From Pseudosulfitobacter sp. DSM 107133 (GTDB lineage Bacteria; Pseudomonadota; Alphaproteobacteria; Rhodobacterales; Rhodobacteraceae), in NCBI RefSeq assembly GCF_022788695.1, contig NZ_CP085154.1, positions 1,674,001 through 1,738,000 of the forward strand: a stretch of 64,000 nucleotides of DNA, given 5' to 3'. The notes below the pieces were generated by a model that had not been told where the DNA came from, searched no databases, and saw only the letters and a list, made by a program, of their open reading frames with translations. Below are positions 8,073-16,415 of the stretch, piece after piece. A program made the translations under genes and the position numbers. The stretch's first letter is position 1. The number at the start of each line of letters is the position of its first letter.

Positions 8073-9482
8073 ATGTTTGACGGTATGACCGCAGAGACAC
8101 TCGCCCGAATGCAATTTGCATTCACAGTGTCGTTTCACATCATCTTTCCCGCTTTCTCGATTGGAGTGGCCAGCTTTCTGGCCGTTCTGAACGGTCTATG
8201 GCTACAGACGCGGGACGATACCTATCTGACCCTGTTCAACTACTGGAAGAAAATCTTTGCAGTTGCCTTCGGCATGGGCGTCGTGTCGGGCATTGTGATG
8301 TCCTACCAGTTCGGCACCAACTGGTCGGTGTTTTCGGACAAAACCGGACCGGTTCTTGGACCGCTTATGGCGTATGAAGTGCTATCCGCGTTTTTTCTCG
8401 AGGCGGGGTTTCTCGGGATCATGTTGTTCGGGCGCGAACGGGTCGGTGACAAATTGCACATGTTCGCCACGGCGATGGTCGCCTTTGGCACGCTGATGTC
8501 CGCCACATGGATCCTGTCGGTCAATTCCTGGATGCAGACGCCTGCTGGGTACAGCATCAATGACCTTGGACAATTTGTTCCGGAAGACTGGTGGCAGATC
8601 GTCTTTAACCCGTCTTTCCCCTACCGATTGGTTCACATGGTTCTGGCCGCGTATCTGACAACGGCCCTTGTTGTGGGCGGTGTCGGAGGCCTGCACCTTT
8701 TGCGCAACCGCACAGATGCGCCCGCGCGTCGCATGTTTTCAATGGCGATGTGGATGCTGATCGTCGTGGCTCCGCTGCAAATCCTTGCGGGTGACTTACA
8801 TGGGATCAACACGCTAGAGCACCAACCCGCCAAGGTCATGGCGATGGAGGGGCACTATGAAAGTCATCCCGATGGCGCGCCACTGATCCTGTTTGGCATC
8901 CCGAACCCTGGCGAAAAGCGGATCGACTACGCGTTGCAGATCCCCCAAGTATCAAGCCTTATCCTGAAACACGAATGGGGCGCATCGCTTGACGGGCTGG
9001 ACACAATTCCGGACGAAAATGAGCCGCCTGTGTCGATTGTCTTCTGGAGTTTCCGTGTGATGGTCGGCCTTGGGTTTGCCATGCTGGGACTGGGCGCATG
9101 GGCCGCGTGGCGGCGCTATCGCGGGCGACTGTATGACACGCCAATGCTGCACCGCGCTGCCATGGTGATGGGACCAACGGGCTTTGTCGCCGTCTTGGCA
9201 GGCTGGATCACAACAGAAGTCGGACGCCAACCCTTCACGGTCTATGGCCTGCTGCGCACCGGCGACAGTCTGGCCCCTGTCGCGGCACCAGCTGTGGCTG
9301 CATCCCTGCTGGCGTTCATCTTGGTCTATTTCTTCGTCTTTGGCGCGGGCACGTTTTATCTGCTGCGCATGATGAACAAACCAGCCGGAACCGTACATCT
9401 TGGTCTCAAGGATGGCCCGATCCGGACAGCTGGGATTACGCCCATCATGCAGACCGACTCTGATGCAGTTCCAGGCGAATAA
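8073..9482 (+). CDS. cydA: Cyanide-insensitive quinol oxidase (bd-type) subunit I
   Basis: 469 residues with about nine membrane segments. It opens with ARMQFAFTVSFHIIFPAFSIG, in which H22 is the likely heme ligand, and contains GRQPF (EVGRQPFTVYGLLRT) near residue 385. The periplasmic Q-loop is short, which marks the CIO (CioA) subgroup rather than the E. coli-type CydA. With CydB it oxidises quinol and reduces oxygen to water, and such oxidases resist cyanide, sulfide and NO. AGGAAG lies before the ATG. CydB follows 11 bp later. The position beside sulfide-oxidation genes fits respiration under sulfide stress. Confidence 0.95.
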   Translation: MFDGMTAETLARMQFAFTVSFHIIFPAFSIGVASFLAVLNGLWLQTRDDTYLTLFNYWKKIFAVAFGMGVVSGIVMSYQFGTNWSVFSDKTGPVLGPLMAYEVLSAFFLEAGFLGIMLFGRERVGDKLHMFATAMVAFGTLMSATWILSVNSWMQTPAGYSINDLGQFVPEDWWQIVFNPSFPYRLVHMVLAAYLTTALVVGGVGGLHLLRNRTDAPARRMFSMAMWMLIVVAPLQILAGDLHGINTLEHQPAKVMAMEGHYESHPDGAPLILFGIPNPGEKRIDYALQIPQVSSLILKHEWGASLDGLDTIPDENEPPVSIVFWSFRVMVGLGFAMLGLGAWAAWRRYRGRLYDTPMLHRAAMVMGPTGFVAVLAGWITTEVGRQPFTVYGLLRTGDSLAPVAAPAVAASLLAFILVYFFVFGAGTFYLLRMMNKPAGTVHLGLKDGPIRTAGITPIMQTDSDAVPGE

Positions 9483-9493
9483 GGAGCACTACC

Positions 9494-10495
9494 ATGTTTG
9501 AACTTTCCTTTATCTGGGCTGGAATCATTGCTTTCGCAGTCCTGACCTACGTGATCCTCGACGGGTTCGACCTTGGGGTCGGCATCCTTTTCCCTCTCGC
9601 CGATGGCGAGCGGGAAAAGGCGATGATGATGAACTCCGTCGCGCCCATCTGGGACGGAAATGAGACCTGGTTGGTGATGGGTGGTGGAGGGCTGTTTGCC
9701 GTTTTCCCGCTGGCCTACTCGGTCGTCATGCCGGCATTGTATATGCCGATCATCCTGATGTTGCTGGCCTTGATTTTTCGCGGCGTCGCCTTCGAATACC
9801 GTTGGCGCACCGAAAGATGGAAGCCAATTTGGGACATCGCTTTTTTCGGCGGCTCGATAGTTGCTGCGTTCATGCAAGGGATCGCATTGGGGGCATTGGT
9901 TCAGGGGATCGAAGTGGCGGACCGTGCCTATGCGGGCGGATGGTGGGATTGGTTGAGCCTGTTCTCTATCCTGACCGGGTTAGCCGTGGTTGTCGGCTAT
10001 GCTTTGCTGGGCGCCACATGGATCATCCTGAAGACAGAAGGAAGCCTGCAGCGTCAGATGCAGAACCTCGCGTGGTGGCTCGGGGTAGGAACACTTGGCT
10101 TTATCGGTATCGTCAGCATCATGACCCCGTTTCAGGATCCGGAATACTTCAGCCGCTGGCTGAACCTGCCGGGCAGTATTTTTAGCGTGTTGATACCGGG
10201 TGCGGTTCTGGCCGCGGCTTGGGCGCTGTTCACAGGATTGAATGCAGGCAAAGATGGTCAACCATTTCTGGCTGCAATCAGCATCTTCGTGCTGTGTTTC
10301 ATCGGCATCGGGATCAGCTTCTATCCCAATATTGTGCCACCCAGCCTTACAATTGCAGAGGCGGCAGCACCTGACAAAAGCTTGCGTTTTGCCTTGGTCG
10401 GCACTGTCGTTCTGGTACCAATGATCCTTGCCTACACGGCCTACGCCTATTGGGTCTTTCGTGGAAAAATTGATCCGGCTGAGGGGTATCATTGA
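9494..10495 (+). CDS. cydB: Cyanide-insensitive quinol oxidase (bd-type) subunit II
   Basis: 333 residues, standard length, with about eight to nine membrane helices. The N-terminus FELSFIWAGIIAFAVLTYVILDGFDLGVGILFP and the motif APIWDGNETWLVMGGG are diagnostic for CydB. It forms the heterodimeric oxidase with the upstream subunit I; AAGGAG stands before the ATG. The stop overlaps the start of the 36-codon gene that follows (TGATG). Confidence 0.95.
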   Translation: MFELSFIWAGIIAFAVLTYVILDGFDLGVGILFPLADGEREKAMMMNSVAPIWDGNETWLVMGGGGLFAVFPLAYSVVMPALYMPIILMLLALIFRGVAFEYRWRTERWKPIWDIAFFGGSIVAAFMQGIALGALVQGIEVADRAYAGGWWDWLSLFSILTGLAVVVGYALLGATWIILKTEGSLQRQMQNLAWWLGVGTLGFIGIVSIMTPFQDPEYFSRWLNLPGSIFSVLIPGAVLAAAWALFTGLNAGKDGQPFLAAISIFVLCFIGIGISFYPNIVPPSLTIAEAAAPDKSLRFALVGTVVLVPMILAYTAYAYWVFRGKIDPAEGYH

Positions 10496-10605
10496 TGAAT
10501 ACTTCAACGTTTCACCAGATTGGTTGGTTTGTCGCGCTGTGGCTTATCAGCGTGCTTGCCCTCGGCATCGTTGCTTACGCGATACGCCTGGCAATCAACT
10601 CTTAA
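10495..10605 (+). CDS. DUF2474 small single-span subunit of the CIO oxidase
   Basis: This 36-residue frame is easily missed. It begins at the ATG overlapping the cydB stop and encodes MNTSTFHQIGWFVALWLISV then LALGIVAYAIRLAINS: one membrane helix with a preceding GWFVALW and a closing IRL. This is the DUF2474 pattern seen after cioAB genes, analogous in place and size to CydX of E. coli, which stabilises the bd oxidase. Translational coupling through TGATG supports expression in step with CydB. Confidence 0.85.
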   Translation: MNTSTFHQIGWFVALWLISVLALGIVAYAIRLAINS

Positions 10606-10692
10606 AACCCCCGCGCGGTATCGGTTTGAGATGCCGCGCCGTTTCCGGAACCAGGGTCCTGTCCCTAACATCGCATCAAGAGGAGACCCCAA

Positions 10693-11133
10693 ATACGTAT
10701 TTTCAGACTTCTGACTGCCTCTGCTCTTGCACTCGGTCTTGCGAGGACTGCCCAGGCAGAAGACCCGAACAAATTGATCACCATTCTAACAAGCCCGGAA
10801 CCACAAACTCAGCTTATGGCAATGGTTCTGACCATGAACGCAATCAATGCGGGGGCTAACGCAGAGGTCCTTTTGTGTGGTCCAGCCGGGGACATCGCAC
10901 TCCGTGATGCGCCTGCATCCGCGACTGCAGGCCAGCCACCAAGAGATGCAAGCCCGCAAGGCTTGATAAAAATGATGATGGCGCAAATGGGTCTCAAGGT
11001 GCAGGTCTGTGCGATCTATTTGCCAGCCAAGTCCGCGGACGCCTCTGTATTAATTGACGGTGTGACCGCAGCTGTGCCCGATGCGATGGGGGCCGCGATC
11101 GTCGCCCCCAATACATCGGTGATCAGCTTTTAA
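10693..11133 (+). CDS. Secreted DsrE-family protein with apparent ATA start
   Basis: The obvious frame from TTG at 10774 lacks an N-terminus, but the same frame is open upstream and encodes a clean signal peptide: RIFRLLTASALALGLARTAQA, then EDPNKLITILTSPEPQTQ. The only codon well placed after AGGAGA (10681-10686) is ATA at 10693; no ATG, GTG or TTG exists between the upstream stop (10666) and the signal peptide. The mature part is a DsrE/DsrF-like fold with one conserved cysteine (VLLCGPAG) and another near the end (VQVCAIY). Periplasmic DsrE proteins are often linked to sulfur transfer. Either a rare ATA start or a recent loss of ATG. Confidence 0.7.
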   Translation: MRIFRLLTASALALGLARTAQAEDPNKLITILTSPEPQTQLMAMVLTMNAINAGANAEVLLCGPAGDIALRDAPASATAGQPPRDASPQGLIKMMMAQMGLKVQVCAIYLPAKSADASVLIDGVTAAVPDAMGAAIVAPNTSVISF

Positions 11134-11144
11134 GGACCTATTCC

Positions 11145-11171
11145 GCCTTTGCATCCAACGGGTGCGGAGGC
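11145..11171 (+). terminator. Hairpin after the CIO-DsrE operon
   Basis: GCCTTTGCATCC, three loop bases, then GGGTGCGGAGGC can pair over 12 positions (three G-U pairs). The T-tract after it is weak (GCTTTAT), so termination is likely but not certain. Confidence 0.55.
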
Positions 11172-11639
11172 GCTTTATCCAGTATTGAAGCTTTCGATGA
11201 AGCCATTCTGCTGGGGCTTGCCCGGGTCGATTAATGCCAATCGACGTTGTTATCGCCAGCCCATTTTAAGATCGCGCGACTGGTTTTGTGGAGATTTGCT
11301 GCGAGTGCGAGCAATTGCTGCGTAAGCGATTGCGGCGCCTGCAAAAAAAGGCGGGATTGTCCACTCACCGGACCTTCGTGCGGATCGCGGCGACGGTCCG
11401 GCTGGGTCGGAAATGCTTGGCACAGCCTTCCGACAAGATTCAGAAAATCCGTAGCTCCGAGTCGCTTTCGCATGGCATTCGACAACACAGCGATTGGCCC
11501 GCCCCTCACGACAGAATTCGGGCGACCCGTGCCAGAAGACGCGGCCGTTGCAGGCATGCCTGACGAATTGCATCGGGCGCCCTTGCCCGATGGAACCTTC
11601 GGTTTCTGTGTATAGGGAAGAACGGGACGTCTGGATTGT
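11172..11639. other. Decayed region, no intact gene
   Basis: About 470 bases with several overlapping frames on both strands, none of which shows a recognisable domain or a good ribosome site. One plus-strand frame ending at 11615 (MAFDNTAIGPPLTTEFGRP...) stays open but resembles nothing I know. It adjoins a hydrolase remnant and may be older debris of the same gene. Confidence 0.4.
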
Positions 11640-11777
11640 GCAACAGCAGGCGCGAAGCTTGCCGATTTGATCCCGGAAACGCCGCCGGTTCTGATCCCCG
11701 AAGCGGGGCATCTGGTGCAAGAGGATGGCCCGAAAGCCATCGTTGCGGCGGTGGTGAAACATTACGCCCGCACCTGA
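11640..11777 (+). pseudogene. C-terminal remnant of an alpha/beta hydrolase
   Basis: The frame ending at TGA 11775-11777 reads AKLADLIPETPPVLIPEAGH then LVQEDGPKAIVAAVVKHYART. This matches the end of haloalkane-dehalogenase-like alpha/beta hydrolases, where GH(F/L)VQE carries the catalytic histidine. No upstream part with the nucleophile elbow could be found in frame, so only the tail survives. Confidence 0.6.
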
Positions 11778-11866
11778 TCGCTCGTTTTGTCGCCAAGAAG
11801 ATGCGGGCCGCGAATTCGGGATGTCTTTTGGCGAATGCCCAGGGTGATTTCCAGAAGCCGCGCGGC

Positions 11867-12229
11867 TTACATGAACCCCAGTTCAAGCCGCGCTTCGTCT
11901 GACATCATTTCCATGCCCCAGGGTGGCTCCCACGTCAGTTCGACGTCAACGGTTTTCACACCGGGCAGGGGTTCAACCGCATCAGCAACCCATCCGGGCA
12001 TTTCGCCCGCAACGGGGCAACCGGGGGCGGTCAGCGACATGATGACCCGCACCGCACCATCGTCCGCGATGTCGATGGTGTAAATCAGACCCAGCTCATA
12101 GATGTTCACAGGAATTTCAGGGTCATAGACCGTGCGGCAGGCATCGACGACCGCGTCGTAAAGCGGGTGGTCGGTCGAGGACGGCGCAATCAATGGCGTC
12201 CCTTCAAGCATGTCTTTAGACTGGTCCAT
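11867..12229 (-). CDS. SufT-type MIP18/DUF59 Fe-S assembly protein
   Basis: 120 residues. DHPLYDAVVDACRTVYDPEIPVNIYELGLIYTIDI and SLTAPGCPVAGEMPGWV are the DUF59 signature, with the conserved cysteine in APGCP. In alphaproteobacteria this form (TIGR02945-like) is normally at the end of the suf operon and helps mature Fe-S proteins. Here it stands alone, with no suf genes in view on either side, next to a region of decay and repeats. GGCCATATG lies around the start, so the ribosome site is not strong. Confidence 0.88.
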   Translation of the reverse strand: MDQSKDMLEGTPLIAPSSTDHPLYDAVVDACRTVYDPEIPVNIYELGLIYTIDIADDGAVRVIMSLTAPGCPVAGEMPGWVADAVEPLPGVKTVDVELTWEPPWGMEMMSDEARLELGFM

Positions 12230-12577
12230 ATGGCCTCACTCTGGTTCCTGACTGATTATATAGGGATAACGTGCCCAAGCGTCCAGAGGGTGCGGCGGCA
12301 AGTCATCCCCTGGGTGTTGTGGATAAGGTTGCTTTGACCGACAGGCCCGTAAATGAGACGCGCATGAAAGCCGACATAACTGGCGGTTTTGGTGACGGTC
12401 AGGGAGGCGCCCAGTGTGAGCGATGTGACATGATGTATGAAAGTCCGCAATCACGAGCGCGCCAAAAACCTGCAACAACTGTTCCGGGTTTTGAACGGGG
12501 TTCTTGGTGGCGCTAAACGGGGTGTTTTCGGTGTGTTCCAAAAACGAAGGGTTGTGGGACATGCAGCAAGGTCAGCT

Positions 12578-12862
12578 GTGCGGACGAAGCGGACGTCCAC
12601 CAAAGCCCGGAATCAAGGTGCGTAGCACCGCCGGGCAGCGCCCTCAAACGCCAACCCCATCCACCAAAGCCCGGAATCGAGGCACGCAGTGCCGCCGGGC
12701 AGCGCCCGACCGCCCCATGGGCGGGCGCTTCTTCGCTGTATTGCGTTTCTTCATCCCCACGCCAAAGCATAGAAATTAAGGAGCATCCACCCATGTGGTG
12801 ATGCCCACCCGCGGTCGGGCGTTGCCCTGTGTTGTGAGGTAACTCTGGGCTCCTTGCCGCCA
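12578..12862 (-). repeat. Dispersed non-coding repeat, copy 1
   Basis: On the minus strand this segment matches 15765-16032 on the plus strand over most of its length. Shared blocks include CAACACAGGGCAACGCCCGA, CTTTGGCGTGGGGATGAAG and CTTGATTCCGGGCTTTGGTG. Copy 1 contains an internal 48-bp direct duplication (12596-12643 and 12660-12707). No convincing protein is encoded. The two copies are in opposite orientation, about 3 kb apart. Confidence 0.8.
12596..12707. repeat. 48-bp direct repeat inside repeat copy 1
   Basis: Two units (12596-12643 and 12660-12707) read TCCACCAAAGCCCGGAATC then a GC-rich hairpin segment ending GCCGGGCAGCGCCC. They differ at a few bases. The other copy near 16 kb has only one unit. 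Confidence 0.8.
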
Positions 12863-12971
12863 TTCACTGCGCTCCAATAACGACATGGTGTGATTGCGGC
12901 GGTCGCTCTCCGGTGGCGAACGAGGTCCGGTATGTTGGCCTCATGGATATTAGCCGTGAGGAGAACGACCT

Positions 12972-13187
12972 ATGGAACATTATGCTGGTTTGGATGTGTC
13001 ACTGAAAGAAATTTCGATCTGCGTTGTCGATCATGATGGCAAGACCGTCGCGCGCGGGACGTGCCCTGCGGACCCGGAAGGCGTTGCCGGTTGGTTTCGC
13101 AACCGTTTGTCGAACAATCACTACAAGCAGCCTTTTGCGCAAGCACACTTGGTCCAGTTCATCGGATCTTGGCGGCTGGCCTTATGA
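12972..13187 (+). pseudogene. IS110-family transposase, N-terminal fragment
   Basis: MEHYAGLDVSLKEISICVVD then HDGKTVARGTCPADPEGVAGWF is the start of an IS110-type DEDD transposase (first catalytic D in GLDVS). GAGGAG precedes the ATG. Similarity is lost at about 13105 and the frame stops at 13187, whereas a full protein would be about 310-340 residues. The rest is absent because the next gene, rimK, begins at 13300 on the other strand. This is a dead remnant. Confidence 0.8.
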
Positions 13188-13299
13188 ATGTTCGGTTCGG
13201 GTCAGCGCCTGGCGTATGAGGCAATATCATGCAACGCAGCCCCGTTGTACGGATTCAGACAACGCGCTGCACTGCGTCAAAACCGGATGCCATATCACC

Positions 13300-14679
13300 T
13301 CACCCCTTGCGCTTGCGCACCGGCTGCGGTTTCACCCGTGCCTCGATCATGTCGTAGAGCATACCGACGATGTCCTTGCCAGTGGCCTTCTCGATGCCCT
13401 CGAAACCGGGGGAGGAGTTCACCTCAAGCACCTTCGGCCCGTTTTCCGAGCGCAACAGGTCAACGCCCGCCTTGCCCAGCCCAAAGGCCCGCGCGGCGCG
13501 CAGGGCGGTATCGCGTTCTTCCTTGGTGATGCGCACGGTTTTGGCCGACCCGCCCCGGTGCAGGTTCGAACGGAAATCGCCCTCGGCTCCGGTGCGTTTC
13601 ATGGATGCGACCACCTTGCCGTCAATCACCAGACAGCGGATGTCTTCGCCCGCCGCTTCCTTGACAAACTGTTGCACCAGAAAGTTGGCGCGCAGGCCGC
13701 GAAAGGCGTCGATGACGCTTTCGGCGGCCTTCTTGGTCTCGGCCAGGACCACGCCCTTGCCTTGGGTCGATTCCAGCAGTTTCACGATCAGCGGGGCCGC
13801 GCCCACCAGACCGATCAGATTGCCCGTGTCCTTGGGCGAAGCGGCAAAGGCGGTGGTCGGCATGCCGATACGCTTGCTGGCCAGCACCTGATGCGCGTGC
13901 AGCTTGTCGCGGCTGGCGGTGATGCCGGCGCTGCCGTTGACGCAATAGGTGCCGATGGTTTCGAACTGGCGGATCACGGCGGTGCCATAGGGCGTGATCG
14001 ACGCGCCGATGCGCGGCACGATGGCATCATAGCGGGGCAGGCGCTTGCCGTCGTAATGCACCTCGGGTGCCATGGTGTTGATTGCCATATAACAACGGGT
14101 GGTGTCGATAACCTCGACCGTGTGGCCGCGTGCCTCGCCAACCTCGACCAGACGGCGGGTGGAATAATTGTCCTCGCGGCTCAGCACGGCGATGCGCAGG
14201 GCACGCTGGGGCGCGGCGCGGCGCACGGCGGCGGAATGGTAGACATCATAGCTGAGGTCAGGTTGCAGGCGTTTTTCCGTGGCGGTGATCGAAATGTGAT
14301 CCTGCAAGGCCTGACGACCCAGCAACATGCGGCTGGTCATGCCGGAGCGGTCGGTCAGTGTAACCTCGATGGGCCACGACTGGCCTGCGACCTCCAGCGT
14401 GGTTTCGATCACATAGCGCAGTTCGGATTCGCCGTTGGACGAGGTCACCTCGCGGCGGTCCTTGATTTCGGCTGAACAGGTCACCTGCACCTGCGTCTGT
14501 CCTGCGACAGGGTAGACGTTGAAGCGCACCTTGGGTTTGGCAGCGGGGCCGAACACTTCGATGTCATGGGCATGCAGCGCCGAGGTGCGCGCGCCGGTGT
14601 CGATCTTGGCCTTGAGCGCGGGCAGACCCAGTTCGGGCAATCCGATCCATTCTTCCCAGCCGAAATGTAGACTGTCCAT
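13300..14679 (-). CDS. rimK: RimB-like retropepsin domain fused to RimK ATP-grasp ligase
   Basis: 459 residues. Residues 1-145 form an aspartic-protease-like (ATP-dependent zinc protease/RimB) domain with the motif [15 protein letters not shown] and [12 protein letters not shown]. From about residue 165 to 450 a RimK/LysX ATP-grasp follows ([30 protein letters not shown]), with [13 protein letters not shown] near the end typical of RimK. RimK adds glutamates to the C-terminus of ribosomal protein S6, and RimB is a separate protein in the pseudomonad rimABK system. A single-chain fusion would couple both. No rimA-like gene is seen nearby. Confidence 0.9.
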   Translation of the reverse strand: MDSLHFGWEEWIGLPELGLPALKAKIDTGARTSALHAHDIEVFGPAAKPKVRFNVYPVAGQTQVQVTCSAEIKDRREVTSSNGESELRYVIETTLEVAGQSWPIEVTLTDRSGMTSRMLLGRQALQDHISITATEKRLQPDLSYDVYHSAAVRRAAPQRALRIAVLSREDNYSTRRLVEVGEARGHTVEVIDTTRCYMAINTMAPEVHYDGKRLPRYDAIVPRIGASITPYGTAVIRQFETIGTYCVNGSAGITASRDKLHAHQVLASKRIGMPTTAFAASPKDTGNLIGLVGAAPLIVKLLESTQGKGVVLAETKKAAESVIDAFRGLRANFLVQQFVKEAAGEDIRCLVIDGKVVASMKRTGAEGDFRSNLHRGGSAKTVRITKEERDTALRAARAFGLGKAGVDLLRSENGPKVLEVNSSPGFEGIEKATGKDIVGMLYDMIEARVKPQPVRKRKG

Positions 14680-14753
14680 TGGGTACTCCTGTCAAAGGCG
14701 GGCGGCGCCAGTGTGGCGCGGCATGTATGTCAAAGGTGTAAAGAGGATGGCGA

Positions 14754-15548
14754 TCAGCCCTTGGTCGCTTTGGGGGCGGCTTTGGAGGCCTCGATGGCCA
14801 GTCGGCCGGGATCCATGAAATGATCTATCATCACCGGCGTTGCAAGCGCATAGGCATCGCGCAGTGAAAGATCGCGGTGTTGTTGCAACGCGGCCTTGCC
14901 TGCCGCAATCGGGCCGGGGTTGCGGGTGGCCAGCGTGATGGCGAAGGCCAGCGTTTCAGCGGTCAGCGTTTCGGAAGCAATGACGCGGTTGAACAGCCCC
15001 GCGGCCATGGCCCAGTCGGCGCTTTTGGGTGTCCCGGACAGGGTCAGGTCCATCAGATGCTTGGGCCCGACGCTGCGCGACACGGCCACTGCGGGGGTCG
15101 TACAAAAGCCGCCGTTGGTCACACCGGGCAGGCAAACGGTGGCGCGCGGACTGGCAAAGGCCAGATCGCACGAGGCCACCAGTTGCAGCCCCGCCGCCGT
15201 GGCAATGCCGTCCACCATGGCGATGGTCGGCTTGGGGAAGGTGGCCAGCGCAATCATCATCCCGGCGCAGGCGTCGAACAATTCGGTCAGATAGGCATGG
15301 CCCTGATCCGCATCTGCGCGGTGGTGCGCGATTTCCTTGAGGTCGTGACCGGCGCAAAAGATATGGCCCGGCCCGCTCAGCAGCACAACGCGCGCCGACG
15401 GATCCGATGCCAGATCGTCCAAAAGGCCATGCAGCGCCTTGATCATGCCCAGCGACAGCGCATGGGCCACACCGCCCCCAAGGGTCAGCGTGGCCACGCC
15501 ATCGGTCACATCGCAGGTGACAGGATCGGGGGACTGCATCTGGTTCAT
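14754..15548 (-). CDS. Enoyl-CoA hydratase/isomerase (crotonase) family protein, ECHDC3-like
   Basis: 264 residues with the crotonase fold. GHIFCAGHDLKEI forms the first half of the oxyanion hole, and ATAAGLQLVASCDLAFAS the second. The segment that usually carries a catalytic glutamate (GLxPxxGGT) reads LPGVTNGGFCTTPAVAVSRS, as in ECHDC3-type proteins, so ordinary hydratase activity is doubtful. The substrate is unknown. GGAGCCGCG precedes the ATG. It shares orientation with rimK, about 75 bp away. Confidence 0.85.
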   Translation of the reverse strand: MNQMQSPDPVTCDVTDGVATLTLGGGVAHALSLGMIKALHGLLDDLASDPSARVVLLSGPGHIFCAGHDLKEIAHHRADADQGHAYLTELFDACAGMMIALATFPKPTIAMVDGIATAAGLQLVASCDLAFASPRATVCLPGVTNGGFCTTPAVAVSRSVGPKHLMDLTLSGTPKSADWAMAAGLFNRVIASETLTAETLAFAITLATRNPGPIAAGKAALQQHRDLSLRDAYALATPVMIDHFMDPGRLAIEASKAAPKATKG

Positions 15549-15764
15549 CGCGGCTCCTTTTGCGCTTTATGCCACGGCGCGGCATGGGTGCGCAACGTGA
15601 TCAGGCGGGGCGCGGGCACCGGCTCTTGCGATACTGTCGCCAAATTGGCACGCGCTCGGAGCGCGCAGGTCGTCTGGATGGAAAGTTGTCTCTTGCAATC
15701 AGGGAGGAAATTCAAAACGGAGCCGCGCCAGAAGCGGTCGTTCTGGAAGGGCGCCGCGAAAGGC

Positions 15765-16032
15765 AGATTCGAGCTCCGTGAGTTACCGTGCAACACAGGG
15801 CAACGCCCGACCGCGGGTGGGCATCGCGACGTCAGTGGCCTCCACTTTATTTCTCGTCTTTGGCGTGGGGATGAAGAAACGCGATACAGTGAGAAAGCGC
15901 CCGCCCGTCACGCCAGAGGCGTGCCTACTGTAGATGGCGCACCTTTGGTGCGACGGGCGGTCGGGCGCTGCCCGGCGGTGCTACGCACCTTGATTCCGGG
16001 CTTTGGTGGATGGCAGCTTCGTCCGCACTGAT
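15765..16032 (+). repeat. Dispersed non-coding repeat, copy 2
   Basis: Matches the minus strand of 12578-12862 apart from its middle. In place of the duplicated block of copy 1 it carries a double hairpin (15904-15960). The stretch 15549-16139 that holds this repeat has no recognisable gene; frames that cross it are spurious because they run through the repeat. Confidence 0.8.
15904..15960 (+). repeat. Double-hairpin (REP-like) module
   Basis: CCCGTCACGCC-A-GAGGCGTGCC and GGCGCACCTTTGGTGCGACGGGCGG form two adjacent hairpins enclosed by complementary ends (CCCGTC/GACGGG). The same layout with the same outer bases recurs at 56446-56502 inside the inverted-repeat element, with a different second loop. 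Confidence 0.75.
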
Positions 16033-16139
16033 GACATTCCGCCTAAGGAGCAGAGAAGGGCCGCTTTCGTTGCTGGTCACGGGTGCAGAGCCATTCGTCC
16101 CTGACGAATTGGGCAAAACGATTTGCTGACTTCCACAGA

Positions 16140-16415
16140 TCAATCGTTGATATCGTGCATCACCCGCCGTGCGCCCGAGCTTTGGCGGCGGAATGCCAGT
16201 CGCAGCACGATCCACGCCAGCAACGAGAGTGCGGCAAAGGCCGCAAGCGACATGGCCACGGTCATCGACGAGGTGACCAGCCCCACCAGCGCGGCCATGG
16301 CCAGCGCCCCCAGTGCAAAGCCCAGAAAGATAAAACCGGGCAGCAGCACCTCGACCACGCCCAAGGCGATGGCAACGGCCAGCCAGACCCACCAGATTCC
16401 AACCAGACCCGCCAT
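16140..16415 (-). CDS. Short NfeD-like membrane protein
   Basis: 91 residues, largely hydrophobic (MAGLVGIWWVWLAVAIALGVVEVLLPGFIFLGFALGALAMA), with a short basic tail. This is the truncated NfeD class that accompanies SPFH proteins and lacks the protease and soluble beta-barrel domains. It overlaps the SPFH gene by one base (16415), so the two are translated together and probably form a complex in the inner membrane. Confidence 0.82.
   Translation of the reverse strand: MAGLVGIWWVWLAVAIALGVVEVLLPGFIFLGFALGALAMAALVGLVTSSMTVAMSLAAFAALSLLAWIVLRLAFRRQSSGARRVMHDIND

Noticed and set aside
13024..14475. 483-codon plus-strand ORF
   Set aside because: Antisense to rimK and starting inside the IS110 remnant; no domain seen.
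15545..15796. 83-codon minus-strand ORF MLHGNSRSSNLPFAAPFQND...
   Set aside because: It runs through the dispersed repeat and the promoter side of the crotonase gene; no domain.
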